64,000 nucleotides of DNA from NCBI GenBank assembly GCA_025330725.1, contig JAIWND010000026.1, positions 337,092-401,091 on the forward strand, in the 5' to 3' direction. Source of the stretch: Chlamydoabsidia padenii. Taxonomy: Eukaryota; Mucoromycota; Mucoromycetes; Mucorales; Cunninghamellaceae. Positions within the stretch are counted from its first letter, which is position 1; the number at the start of each line of letters is the position of its first letter. Below are positions 33,772 to 45,402 of the stretch, piece by piece. A program made the position numbers and the translations under genes. The notes under the pieces are model-generated. The model was not told the origin of the DNA. It saw only the letters and a program-made list of their open reading frames with translations, and ran no database searches.

Positions 33772-35772
33772 TTATCGTTGTCCAGAGAGATTGTCATTTT
33801 CAGTTCCATAAAGTGTTTTCAAGTAATGATCCCGTTCCATTTCGGCAGGTGTTTTATTTTGATATGTGTCTTCATACCAACCAGACAGTCGTTGTTGTTT
33901 TGATCGACCAATGGTAGAAAATGGTGTAGTCGAAGTTTGTCCACTCTTTTCAGATATAGGTGACAGATTATCCACCATTCGTTGTTCATCAGTTGTTTGT
34001 TGTTGAGGAATGCTAGATCTTTTGGGTGGAGTTCGTCCGCTCCATGTTTGTGAGTGCTGCTGTGATATTCTGACCATAGTAGCGACACTGCCATTGCTTT
34101 TTCGACAATTCCCCCCTTCAAAACTGTTCATCCGGTCTTGTACTAGTTTCGAGTCTTCGAGATCATTACTACCCCTTTGCTCCGTGTTGATTGTTGATAA
34201 TGCTGGCTGGTGCAAAAGAGTATTATGGGGTGGTGAATAGTTGGCCGAGTTGTCTTTCCGCATATCGAGAGTGGTTCCTTGCTTTTCGGCCAAATCAAAG
34301 ACTTGAGTCACTTCCACTTTTTCATTTGCTGGGACCATTATATCGTTAGATGGTGTATCAAACAATCCATTTAGGCGAGATTTTTTTCTTTGTTGTTGTT
34401 GTTGTTGCTGTTGTTGAGAGTTTTGATGACTTCTTCCCAAGGTACTTGCACGACGGACGAGGATATCGTTGGTGAGGTATCTTGTGGAGGCACCACCTGG
34501 TTTTGTTGATCGACCTGATACAGTTGTAAATCCTGACATGGCTGTATATGCACTGTGATGATTACTATCGCTGTGTCGTTCGTCCAAATCAGGCATCATG
34601 TCGTTCCGGTTGAACATCTTTAGTAAAGCATCATCACCGATCAAAGTAGAGCGGGTTTTGGATTTTCGAGAGGCAGATCGAATCACATGTCGAGCAGCAT
34701 CAATGGCAGAAGTCTCGTTAGTGCACTCCGTCGCCAAAGTAGGCATTGGTGGTGTTGGTGGCATTTTGTTGGGCGGTGGAGAACCTGATGATGAGGAGGA
34801 GGAAGACAATGATATGTTGGAGGACAATACAGGTGGTGCTAACAATGGTGATTTGGTTGAAGTTGACAAATGAAGTGGTGATGGAGATGTTGACGATGAT
34901 GATGATGTTGTTGTTGCTGATATTGTACTTCCGTTAATATCATATGCTGGTAAAGGCAGGGTGCTTTGGTGATCCACTTGGTCAGGCAGAAGAGTAGTAT
35001 CCTTCTCGATATTAACAGTCGGAGTTATTACTGCTATGGTATCTTGATCCATTTCCGGTGACGATTTTTGAGGAGTATTCACAGACTGCCTTGGAGTGTC
35101 AAACATTTGATGCAAAGGTGCAGCATCCCCAGGAGTTGCACGTGCTTTTGATTTTTGACGTCGAAGAGATTGTCGCAAGTTGCATTTGATTGTCCCCATC
35201 TTTTGTTGTACCGTGTTGACGAGTTGTTGAGGCATATCGAGATCTATGGTTGAGAATCCACCCTTGGTTTGTTTTTCTGATTGCATATATCGTTCAAATA
35301 GCTGCATCGCATCGTCCGAGTTGAGTTCCATTTTGTCCGAGAAGAGTGAAGTCGAAGGAGGAGGTAACGGTAACGCCAACTTGTCTTGATCAATCATAGT
35401 AGGCTTGTAAACTTGAGTGGTACGTTTGCTAAAGGTGTCATCCATTGTCAAAGAAGAGTCGGTAACGATTGTATCATGGTGGTGTTTTTCGATTTGCGCC
35501 ATGTTGTTTAATGCCCTTTTGTTTAAAAGACGCCGACGTAGCATGAATGAGGATACAAGTAGAACCAAGATCCCAACAATAATACCAATAAGAGCAATAG
35601 ACCATATAGGTAGACCAGAAGATGGTTGCTCTAAAGCATCTAATGAGAGGAGGGTGAGAAGAGATTAGCGATGCATCCGTTGCTCTAGTTAATGTCTGTG
35701 AGAGCTACCTGCAGCGACAACAGATTCCAGGAATGCCATTGGAAGCAAAAGTGCCAGATCGATCAACCTCAT
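33772..35772 (-). CDS. Type I membrane protein with a long disordered cytosolic tail (643 aa)
   Basis: Exons 35709-35772 and 33772-35639. The first exon encodes a signal peptide (MRLIDLALLLPMAFLESVVAA). After a very short lumenal stretch (DALEQPSSGLP) comes one membrane helix (WSIALIGIIVGILVLLVSSFML) and a stop-transfer RRRLLNKR. The remaining 590 residues are Ser/Thr/Pro/Gln-rich and predicted disordered, with poly-Ser and poly-Gln runs and basic RRQKSKAR- and RSASRKSKTRS-type patches. The end has an ordered-looking YEDTYQNKTPAEMERDHYLKTLYG-like segment. No known domain. The topology resembles fungal surface sensors or adaptors, but the lumenal part is too short to sense on its own. Confidence 0.75.
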
Positions 35773-36228
35773 TGTTTATATACTGTAATGTAACAATGAG
35801 TTTTTGTTATTATTTTGTTTAATTGAGAGGAAGAAGAGGAAAAGAGAGAGAGAAAGAAAGGGAGAAAAGAGAAATCGAAGATCCACGATTTTTTCAAAAA
35901 AAAAAAAAAAAAAAAAAAAGTAGGGATCGTCGGCATTTGAAAATAGGAGTTGTAAATTCGAGGCCCCTATACCAAATAAGGAGTAAGACTTGCATGAAGA
36001 TTTCCAACATGTCACCCATCCTGGTGATAACCACTATATCATGTATTTGTTCCAAATAAACAGTAAATGAGATTATTTTTTAAATAGAGACAAAGCTTTT
36101 ATTGTAATGTACAAAACAGATGGAGGGAAGGGAGTAATGAATAAATGAATATGTGGATTATATAATATGATAGTGATACTGGATATTAATTCAAATACCA
36201 ATACCATTAATGATAATAAAAGGGTAAT
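35773..36228. other. Upstream region of the type I membrane protein
   Basis: Holds an A22 tract (about 35898-35919), motif-related GTCGGCATTTGAA (35930-35942) and a further AAATTCGAGGCCCC near 35955. The NOP4 3' UTR lies at the right end. Confidence 0.45.
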
Positions 36229-38682
36229 CTATTTTCTAAACTTCTTGGCAGGTCTTTCATTGGATCCACCATCAGATTGTCGTTTGCCACCACGACTAGC
36301 ACCACGACCACGAGAAACACCACGGCCACGAGAAGAGCCTCGACCGCGAGAAGAGCCATCTCTGTCATTTCGATCAGTTCCCCGATCACCATGACTTCCA
36401 CCACGACCACCTCGAGAAGCACCTCGACCACCTCGACTTCCACCTCGGCCACCATCCCGTTGTTGTGTTGATTTTCGGTCATTCTTCTTGTCGTCACGTT
36501 CCTTTTTCCGTTCAGCAGTGATTTTACCATCAGGTCCACGTTGTGATCTCCTTTCCATCACCTTGGAGTTTTCTAGTGAGAATTCGACTGTCAATCGTTT
36601 ACCATCAAAGAGATCAGGGTTGTTGTTGAGATACCGCAGAGAGGCCAAAGCATGAGAATGAGTGAGGAATTCCAAAAAGCCATACCCTTTACTACGTGGT
36701 TTTTGAGTAGCAGAGTCAATACGGTCCTTGCTACGCACAATCTTGGCTTGCTTGACACGAGGTTTGTATTGCCATCCTTCTTCCTTTTCCGCCTTTGTAA
36801 GATCAGTTCGGATACCGCGCTTGACTTGTTCCTTGAATTTTTGAATGCTGTCCATGCCAAGTTTTCGAAGTTCGATTTCATCCACCTTGATGGGCAAGTT
36901 ACGAATGGAGAGACGGGTTTTGGAAATATACAGAGCAGGGTCACCACTAATAAACTTTTTGCGTTGAGAGAAGGACATTTGGCGCTTTTGTAATTCGGCA
37001 GGTGTGATGGTTTCAGCTGCTGGGGTGTTTGGGAAGATGACACCTTCACGCATCAAGTAGAGATTACGAGTGTCGTCTTTTTTCCTGAGAGAGTCCTTGT
37101 CATCCTTCATCTTTTGAGCTGATTGTCGATCCAGAGCACGAGTGACATCCAACACACGACCATGTAGAGTAAACTTGAGACCTTCACCAGAGCCAGCGTC
37201 AGGAGTAAGGATACTTGAATAGACCATGTTGCTCTTCTTCTTTTCACGTTTGGACATGAGAGAGTTGAGAGCCGCTTGATCATCAGTACCATCGTTGACG
37301 GATCTCTTGCGTAGAGCGTCGGCTTCTTCCAGACATTGATCAGCATCCTCCTTGTTTCGCATACAGACAAACCCACTACCTCGTGATAAGCCAGATTCCT
37401 TATCAACCGTGATACGAGCATAGATAACAGGACCCCATTGCTTAAATCTAAAATTATATGGATTAGTTTGCTTCAAATTCCTTTTTTTTTTTTGCTGTTT
37501 TCACTTACAAGTCCTTCAGATCGTCTGCAGTGGTTTCGAATAAGAGATTGCGTACAAAGAGAGTAGTACCAGCAGAGACTTCGGGGAATCGGTTAGCTGA
37601 TTTGGTCTTTTTGTCTTTTTCGTCTTCTTCTTCGGTATCAGATTCCAATTCTTGTTCTTCGTCAGATTCCAGTTCTTGTTCTTCATCAGATTCCACTTTT
37701 TGATCATCGTCGCTGTCTTCATCCATGTTGTCAGATTCCTGTTTCTCTTCGTCATCGTTATCTTCGTCGTCGTCGCTATCGTCATCGTCGCTATCGCTGC
37801 TGCTGTCACTATCGCTGCTACTGTCACTATCGCTGCTGCTATCACTATCATTGCTGCTGTCATCAGTTGCTTCCTTCATCGTAGTATCGTCTTGTGTTGC
37901 TTCTTCGGTTTCTTCCATCTTCTTGAATCGATCCATAGGAATAGCCCAATCAACCGCAATAGTTCTTCCATGATGCTCAGTTGCGTTCAAAGATTCCACC
38001 GCCTACAACAACAACAACAAAAGGGGGAGATTTAGTCATCAACATATATTTTACATTTAAAGATCATACTTACAGTCCCAGCTTCATCAACATTTTCGTA
38101 TTGAATAAAAGCAAATCCACGAAGACGACCAGTATCCGGATTCTTTGGCAATTGCACATCGGTCACCGTTCCTTTTGCTCCAAAGATCTTCTTCAGTTCC
38201 GCTTCACGATATTTCCAAGGCAAGTTGCGCACAATCAAACGAGCAGCCTTGTTACCACTTTCCGAGCCAGTTGTTGATGGAGCTTTTCTTTTGGTGGGCA
38301 AGATCTTTTCTGTAGTAGGATATTTGGTGGAGTGTTCAGTCGTGGTTTCCTTTTTCCGTCTGGCCAGTTCCATTCGAAGCTTGCGACCACCTTTAAATTT
38401 GACAGAGGAGAGTTTTTGTAAAGCTTGTTGTGCATCATCGGCCATGGCATAGTGGACATAGCCAAAACCCTTGTTCTTGAATCCAGGTTCACCTTCCTTG
38501 ATAGTATCTTCGCCACGTTGTTCGGTAACGACAAAGCATTTTCGAATAGGACCAATATCGCTGAAGAATGCTTCAAGATCTTTGCTGGTGGCATCGTAAG
38601 GAAGACCTCGTACAAATAGAGTCGATTTGGCGTGATCCTGGACTTCTTGAGTCGCAGTAGGTGTGGTAGAAGGATCAGACAT
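36229..38682 (-). CDS. NOP4: Nucleolar RNA-binding protein with four RRMs, Nop4/RBM28 (773 aa)
   Basis: Exons 38074-38682, 37509-38002, 36229-37447. Nop4 is a nucleolar protein needed for 60S ribosomal subunit assembly. RRM1 is at about 21-105 (TLFVRGLPYDAT, KGFGYVHY), RRM2 at about 150-225 (RLIVRNLPWKY, RGFAFIQY), RRM3 at about 347-450 (TLFVRNLLFETT, SGFVCMRN) and RRM4 at about 541-650 (RLSIRNLPIKVDE, KGYGFLEF). A long Asp/Glu/Ser acidic linker separates RRM2 and RRM3, as in Nop4. The C-terminal 80 residues are RGG/SRGRG repeats and a basic tail. A pure A37 tract (38716-38752) and CGGGGTTTAAA (38790-38800) lie just upstream. Confidence 0.95.
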
Positions 38683-38712
38683 TAAAAGTATAACGATCTA
38701 AAAAGGAAGAAG

Positions 38713-38714
38713 TT

Positions 38715-38755
<41 letters not shown>

Positions 38756-38800
38756 TTATTGGAAATTTGAGTGGCTTGAAGGCCAAAGACGGGGTTTAAA
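38713..38800. promoter_or_regulatory. NOP4 promoter: A37 tract plus motif
   Basis: The A tract (38716-38752) lies about 34-70 bp upstream of the NOP4 ATG and the motif CGGGGTTTAAA (38790-38800) about 110 bp upstream. This is the same pairing seen at TIM9 and at the type I membrane protein gene. Confidence 0.5.
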
Positions 38801-38890
38801 TTATTTTGACAGGAGGGTGTGGGGAAATGAAGTGTGCAATAAGATGTATAAAAGTAAATGTATGTATGAAGGGGAGGGGGAGGGTGGTAT

Positions 38891-39639
38891 TTACATAACT
38901 ACTAATTCTATTGATTCAGGGTGATAAAAGATATAATCACCTTCTTCTTTTTGATATCCAGTTACCTTGATTTCACCATTGACAAACAAAGGAGCGTTTA
39001 TCACCATAGTATGGAATTCACCATATTCACCCGCCAGATCAGCAGCATCCTTTTCAGCATGTTCCTTGAGCCATTCCAAAGATAATATATCACCTACACC
39101 ACTGCCTTCGGGAGTGCTTGATGACGGTAGTTTGCGTCGATTGATACAAGTTACCATTACCTTGAAGGGGCGTTCCAATATATCTTCCAATAGTCCTTGC
39201 CGAGAGAGCTGCCATAAAGGACGTATTAACGTCACAATTCCATCACATGCACGTTCCATAAAGTCAGAACATACTTGCAATATATCACCTATTACCCAAT
39301 AACAAAACATATGAATTGTCTTTACTAAGAGATAAACACTTTTTTTTTTTTTTTACCTGTTACCAAAGCTTCAATATCATACTCCTGTTTCAGTGCTTCT
39401 AATTTTTGTCGGTAAGATTCCAGATATCGAGGTCCTTCGATGGTACAGATGACGTGAGGAATACCAAGAGCTTGAGCTTGTTGTTTAATGATAGCCATGG
39501 GATGAGCTCGAAAGGGCTTATCAGGAGGAGCAAAAGTAACCAATACAGCAACATTGAATCCTTCATCTATAACCTTATGCAAAGCAAGACAGCAGTCTTT
39601 TCCACCAGTAAATGATACCGCCACAGATGTTGAAGACAT
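38891..39639 (-). CDS. DPH6: Diphthine-ammonia ligase (226 aa)
   Basis: Exons 39357-39639 and 38891-39288. Dph6 makes the last amidation of diphthamide on elongation factor 2, using ATP and ammonium. The N-terminal ATP-pyrophosphatase loop VAVSFTGGKDCCLAL (near residues 7-20) is the signature (SGGKD-like). VLVTFAPP, HAHP-like RAHPMAIIKQQAQALGIP, IEGPRYLESYRQKLEALKQEYDIEALVTGDI and RPLWQLSRQGLLEDIL follow, all typical of the family. It is about 226 residues, as in archaeal and animal single-domain Dph6, and lacks the C-terminal Rid-like extension of the yeast protein. Motif TTCAAATCCCGG (39713-39724) is 74 bp upstream. Confidence 0.93.
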
Positions 39640-40519
39640 ATTTGACAACAAGAAAAAGAGAGAAAAAAGAAGGAGAATCAAAGGGCGAAGATTATATTGG
39701 AAGTCCAAAGAATTCAAATCCCGGTGCCTAAGAACAAATTTCCGCTTGGAGTCCCGCCCTTCTTGGTCCCCCTTAGCCAAGTTTGAAAGGATCACCACTC
39801 GGTCATTTGTCAATGATCAAGTAAAATGGATATAATGCAACTGATTCTCAATCCCAACTGAATCTTACAAGGAAATCAAACGCTCAAATCTTCAAGCTCA
39901 ACTCGGACGGAACTGTGGGAGAAGAACTATTGATTCATGCAAGCAATCACTAATTGAGGCCAATTACAAATGAACGCATTCTTTTAATGACAAAGATTTT
40001 TTCCAAGGTCATAGCATCTTTTGGCTTTATTACAGGGGCAAGATTCATGCAACAGCAAAAACGGAATTTGAATTACTGATTTTCAAACTCCTCTCATCTT
40101 TTCTCTTTTTCTCCATCAAACACCACCAGTCTTAAAATAATCCTACCAGTCATATACTTGGTTTACACAATAATGAAAATTAAAGAATCATTCAATCTAA
40201 CTATTATCATTTTTTCACTCCGGGTAAAGGAAGTGATGCCGACCATTTGCGTACACATACACACAATGTTATAAGGGGACACAAGCCAACAAGATGATGG
40301 GTAAAATGGGTTCATGTTTATTTAATTAATAATTGAATGACTACATAGTTAATACGTAATCCAAAGGCACAAAGACAGCCGATGTTTCTATTAGATTTAA
40401 AAAGGGGGATGTCATACTAAAGAGAATGATACCATATTTAAAATAAGAATACTATATCTAATGATGACAAGGGAAGGAGCATAAAAAGTCCAAAGTAGGT
40501 CCATGAATCAGGGGTAAGT
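39640..40519. other. Intergenic, 880 bp
   Basis: Contains the DPH6 promoter motif (39713-39724), a reversed relative (CGGAATTTGAATT, about 40061) and the 3' UTR of SMG9. No coding sequence is recognised. Confidence 0.45.
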
Positions 40520-42468
40520 TCATCCATCGCGTAGTTTTCGTATACTTTTCATGTATTCAGCGATATAATCCGAGTTTCGCACCATTTCGTAAAGCTTGAC
40601 AGCGTTTCTAAACCTAGTAAAAAGAAAAAGAGATAAACCAATGTATAGAGTCAATATAACGTGATGGATTCACCCCCATGCCTTTTTTTTTTTTTCCAAC
40701 GTACCATTCTTTTTCCGATATCTGTCCTTTTTTACCAGTTCGCCGAGGTCCCGCCATGATGTGATTTCTTAGATTCATAACAATCATTTCAAATGCTTCA
40801 GCACCATTCCTGTCGTCATCCATTCCACGAGCACATGATGTTGATCCTGACCAAAGATGTTTACTGTATGGTAAAAAGTAAAGATTGGGTGGGTCTTGAT
40901 CTTTTGAGGTAAGCTTGTAAGCGGGTAATATATTTCCAAGGGATCCAATTCCTATCAAATAATACATTCAAGGGTTAGTGTATATATCTATATCTACCTG
41001 TTCAGTATTGACTTTTCACCTCGGATCTTCAGTTGGGAATCATGAAATGACTTTTCGATGACAGTTTGTGTAGTTTGGTATCTGGTCAATGTGAAATCAT
41101 CCGAATGACATTTGTTGCATACAAATACTGTGGGGATAAAAAAGGGGCATATTGTTAGTTGATATTTTATGTGTCATGCTATGTATGTGACATACCTATG
41201 TCAGGGTAGTAGTTCATGTCTTGTTGAGCTTGACCGAGGTTACTCGGAGAGATCAGAGGGAATTCCGGAAGTTGGAATTTCAGCATTTCGGCTCGTTGGA
41301 GACAATGTATCATATTAATATCCAGTTCAGTACCATCAAAAACGACAATCACAACATTGCATACAGATAAGAGGAAGACCAAGTTGTACAGTGCCTATAG
41401 TGAGTAATATAAAATAGTAATTAGTGATCTATGGTTGATGGAATCACCCAAAATACACCTACATCCATTTCCAGCCACGCGTCCGGGTGGGATCCATCAG
41501 CTGTATGATGTCGGAGAGCTCTTTCCATCACTGTCCAAGAGAGAATAGGCTAAAAAGGTTGATTAAACATTCGAGTTAGTGTTACAGGAGCACCTATCGT
41601 TGACATATTAATATTACCTCGGTATCCAGTAGAATCATTCTTTCAGGACATATGTGCATATCGATACCAGACGTTTTGTGACCAAGAGACAAGAATAGAT
41701 CATTTGGTTGTGATGGGAAGGTCTATTATATAAAGATATCGTAAGTAGTTAACTAGTCATTTATGTCACTTACATTAGTGGATTGTTCGGTGAAAGAAGA
41801 TAAAATGGATGATTTCCCCACCCCTTGTTGTCCAACCACGCCTACAACATAATGCCCTGGATTATCTGTCAGAACCTATAACACATAAAAAAAACAGAGA
41901 GAGAGTTTTAAGTAACATACACGACCAAGGAGCTCTTTTTTCTTCTTTGAAATTACCTGTGTAATAGATTCTGTATTGAATAGATCGTTACGCCGGAAGA
42001 ATGGAGTGCATGACGTATTCGAAATTATTGGCTGTTGAATTGAATGAAGGCTGGTTTCTTGTCGGTCCAATGGTGCTGATGATGATGATGAAGAAGTGGG
42101 TTGTTTTTTGATAATAGGCCGCTTTTGTTGCTGTTCTTGAGTTGTGGTTGGTGTTGATCGTAGTACTTTAACGTTACGCTTTGGGCTGTTGGGATCGTAT
42201 AAAGCAGGTTTTGTTGTTTCACCAGAAGGAGTACGGTCACGTCGTTCAAGTATCATTGGTGCATGTTTAGACGTTTCTTGATTCTTCAAACATGCCCAAG
42301 ATTATACCGCAATAAAAAAAAAAAAAGAGAGAGATTGCCATTTAGTACAGTGGATGCAAAAGTATCTATACATATCAAGCTTCATAACCTTTTTCTTTTT
42401 TTTCTTTTTTTTTTTACCCTTTCACCATCTTTTCGACCTTGGTCCCGTGTCCTGCGGTGAGATTTCAT
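40520..42468 (-). CDS. SMG9: SMG9-like nonsense-mediated decay factor (at least 413 aa; 5' exon tentative)
   Basis: Sure exons: up to 42256/42276-41957, 41774-41875, 41618-41722, 41463-41549, 41196-41394, 41020-41127, 40705-40951, 40520-40613; phases all agree. SMG9 with SMG8 binds and restrains the SMG1 kinase that phosphorylates UPF1. The first 100 residues are disordered with APMILERRD, like the PIIL box of animal SMG9. The GTPase-like domain has P-loop GVVGQQGVGKSSI, HKTSGIDMHICPERMILLDTE and NVVIVVFDG. The end (EAFEMIVMNLRNHIM, LTEK-like ISEKEWFRNAVKLYEMVRNS) matches SMG9. The first in-frame ATG is at 42254-42256; a likely true first exon is 42426-42468 (MKSHRRTRDQ) joined to 42276 through a GTGAAA donor. 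Confidence 0.88.
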
Positions 42469-42993
42469 GACATTTAAACAAAGAAGAAGGGTGAAAAAAT
42501 AAATTTGAGCCGAAAGAAATAAAAAGGGATGCGGCGGGAGTTGAATTTCCAACACTGTCAAAGAATGGCCAAGGTCTCTTACACCTACCTTACCGGGGAA
42601 ACCTCACCGAATGCACCACAAAGACAATTCTTTCAAACGATTTGCCTGAAGCAAGAAATATGAAACGATCCCATACTTATTTCTATTTTCTGCTTTATTT
42701 GTTCACATGCTGAATCCTAAACTCTTCCATGGTAGGACTTTTATTTTAACTTTTCGGTAATCATTCTTAATGTACCAACTATCCTATACCGATGTGAACC
42801 ATCATGTAACATGAAAAAATGCTGTGGGAACGGCAAAACGGAGAGTAATCACTGATATTACTACTCAAGATCGTCATCTCTGTTTCTTTTACCCGTTCTG
42901 GCGGGGTTTGAATGATAGACTGAATAAAAAAAAGCCAGAACATAAAAAAAAGTTCGTTTCCTTCTTCTTTCGCTCCTTAGCATATCTTATTTT
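42469..42993. promoter_or_regulatory. Divergent promoter: SMG9 / MAM3
   Basis: 525 bp with two strong motif copies, one near each gene: GGCGGGAGTTGAA (42533-42545), 65 bp from the tentative SMG9 start, and GGCGGGGTTTGAA (42900-42912), 82 bp upstream of the MAM3 ATG. Confidence 0.55.
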
Positions 42994-45020
42994 ATGATCC
43001 GATCTTATTACACCAGGGTATCGATCTTGACTACACTCTCACTGATATCCAAGGTTTTAGGTTATCCCACCTCTATGGCCCCAGCTGTGCAATCGATGGA
43101 AGCAACTTTATCTGCTGGCTTCATTGAAAAACTGCTTCTTGTCATTTTCCTTGTCTTGGTGGGTGGTGTATTTGCAGGTAACTAGAAATAAAACAAAAAA
43201 ACAATGGAATCCCACTGTTTGGATCTTGATTCTCTTTGACTTTACTGACCATATTCTTCTATTTTGCGGGGGGGTAGGTCTTACTCTTGGTTTGATGGGG
43301 CTAGACGAAACAAATCTCCATGTCCTTCTTCAAACAGGAACCGAAACTGAAAAAAAGAATGCGAAAAAGGTTATGTCATTACTTCAACGTGGTCGCCATT
43401 GGGTCTTGGTAACACTCCTCTTGTCTAATGTGATTGTCAACGAAACACTTCCTATTATTCTTCACGACGTCATTGGTGGGGGTTGGCAAGCCGTTGCTAT
43501 CTCTACTGCTCTCATTGTCATATTTGGCGAGTAAGTATGGAAAAAACAAAACCCTTCTCCTTTTTTTTTTTCATAACTGACTGCGCTCATGTAACACTAA
43601 TTCGAACTCCCTTTTATTCATCACCTTTGTATGATATAATCTTTATAGAGTCATTCCCCAATGTAAGTAGATACAAATCGATCTCTTTGTATTAACTTTA
43701 CTAACCTCTCTTTCTCTCTGTTTTTTATAGCTATTTGTGTCCGGTATGGTTTGGCTATTGGTGCGAAGACTGCAGAGTAAGTTTCTTTTTTTTTTTTTTT
43801 ATTGGACTCGCTTTTCTCACCTGATTTGGTTATTTTATCTTTTTGTGTAGCATGGTCCTTGTCTTTATGTATTTGATGTATCCTGTGGCTTACCCAACCG
43901 CAATGCTCCTTGATTACTTCCTTGGTGAATCCCATGGCACTGTCTACAAGAAAGCAGGTAATATCGGTGATACTCACTTTATCTAAATGATATTAATACT
44001 TGGTTTAAATTAAATGTATAGGTCTTAAAACACTTGTCTCTCTCCATCAAGCTGTCAGTCCTACAGATGTAGATGCCCTTACAATGGATGAAGTCACCAT
44101 TATCAGTGCGGTCCTCGATCTGCGCTCAAAGGCGGTCTCTACAATCATGACTCCTATTGACGATGTCTTTACTTTGTCTACTGATGATATTCTGGATGAA
44201 GCTGTTGTTGACAAGGTAATAAAAAAGATGGGGTATCTTAGAACTCGTGTATACTAACCACCGATTGTCTTTTTTTAGATTTTATCTCATGGCTACTCCC
44301 GAATTCCTGTGCACGCCCCTGAAGATGCTATGAACTTTGTCGGTATGCTTATCACCAAACACTTAATTACTTATGATCCCGAAGATGCTGTGCCTGTCAA
44401 AGATCTGCAACTCAGCACTTTGCCAGAAACTGGTAAGGACCGGAAAAGGAAATACATAGCATGAATGATTAACACTTTTTTTTACTTTAGGACCGGATAC
44501 CAGCTGTTTGGATATTTTGAACTTCTTCCAAGAAGGGAAAAGTAAGTAGGATGGGAAGAACGTTGATCATAATATACTGATATCTCTTGTTTTACTTTTT
44601 GATAATCTAGGTCATATGGCTTTGGTTTCCAATAACCCCGGTGCTCAAAATGGTGCACTCGGTGTCATTACTTTGGAAGACGTGATTGAAGAACTTATTG
44701 GTGAAGAAATTGTAGATGAAACTGATGTTTATGTTGATGGTAAAAACGAAAAAAAAGGGGGGGAAGGAGTTGGATGATTAGGTAAACTAACATGATACTT
44801 GTTCAATCTAGTCCACAATAAGATCCGGGTGATTCGACGACAAACAGGTGCACGTCGTGGTAGTTCCCGTTTGACTCGCTTGTTGACCCTTCATCGTAAT
44901 GCACAAGTCAATAAAGTAGCTCACAATAATCACAAATCAACCACTGATCATACAAAGACTTATGGTGCCACTCAAACGAACAATGATTCCACTAGCGAAA
45001 ACCAACCCCTTTTAAAATAG
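42994..45020 (+). CDS. MAM3: CNNM/CorC-like DUF21-CBS membrane protein, Mam3 (446 aa)
   Basis: Ten exons: 42994-43177, 43278-43530, 43649-43662, 43731-43776, 43851-43957, 44022-44215, 44279-44432, 44491-44541, 44611-44739, 44812-45020. Mam3 is a vacuolar-membrane protein of fungal metal (Mn/Mg) homeostasis in the CNNM family. The DUF21 domain shows [28 protein letters not shown] and the conserved [17 protein letters not shown], the last built across a 14-nt microexon. The CBS pair follows from [19 protein letters not shown] and [10 protein letters not shown] to HMALVSN and [22 protein letters not shown], ending in the standard DV-DETDVY-like box. The C-terminus is disordered and ends NQPLLK. 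It converges with RPS27. Confidence 0.94.
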
Positions 45021-45402
45021 ATTTTATTTATCATTACTTTTTATGATTCCTTGTTTTTTGATATCAATATAATAAAGAAAAAATATTTATTCATCTATTT
45101 TACCCATTGACTTTATATGCAACAGGATCATTACTGTCACCTGCAACTGTAATACCTCCAGTTTGAAACCCTGACCCCAAATCATGCAATCATGCACACA
45201 TACATTACATCCAATATCCCAGTATAGGAAACCATTAAAGCATGAATATAAAAGCATCATTTTTATTTTTATTGTACTGTTTTCATATATAAAACAACAC
45301 AAAGAGTATACAATCAATGATATCTACAATAAGAAGACTATTTACTATATCCAAAACAGGAAACCAGTTTTGTTATAAGCGTCATTCTATCGTATCGTTC
45401 TT
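45021..45402. other. Intergenic, convergent
   Basis: Holds the 3' ends of MAM3 (AATAAA near 45070) and RPS27. Nothing else is seen. Confidence 0.5.
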
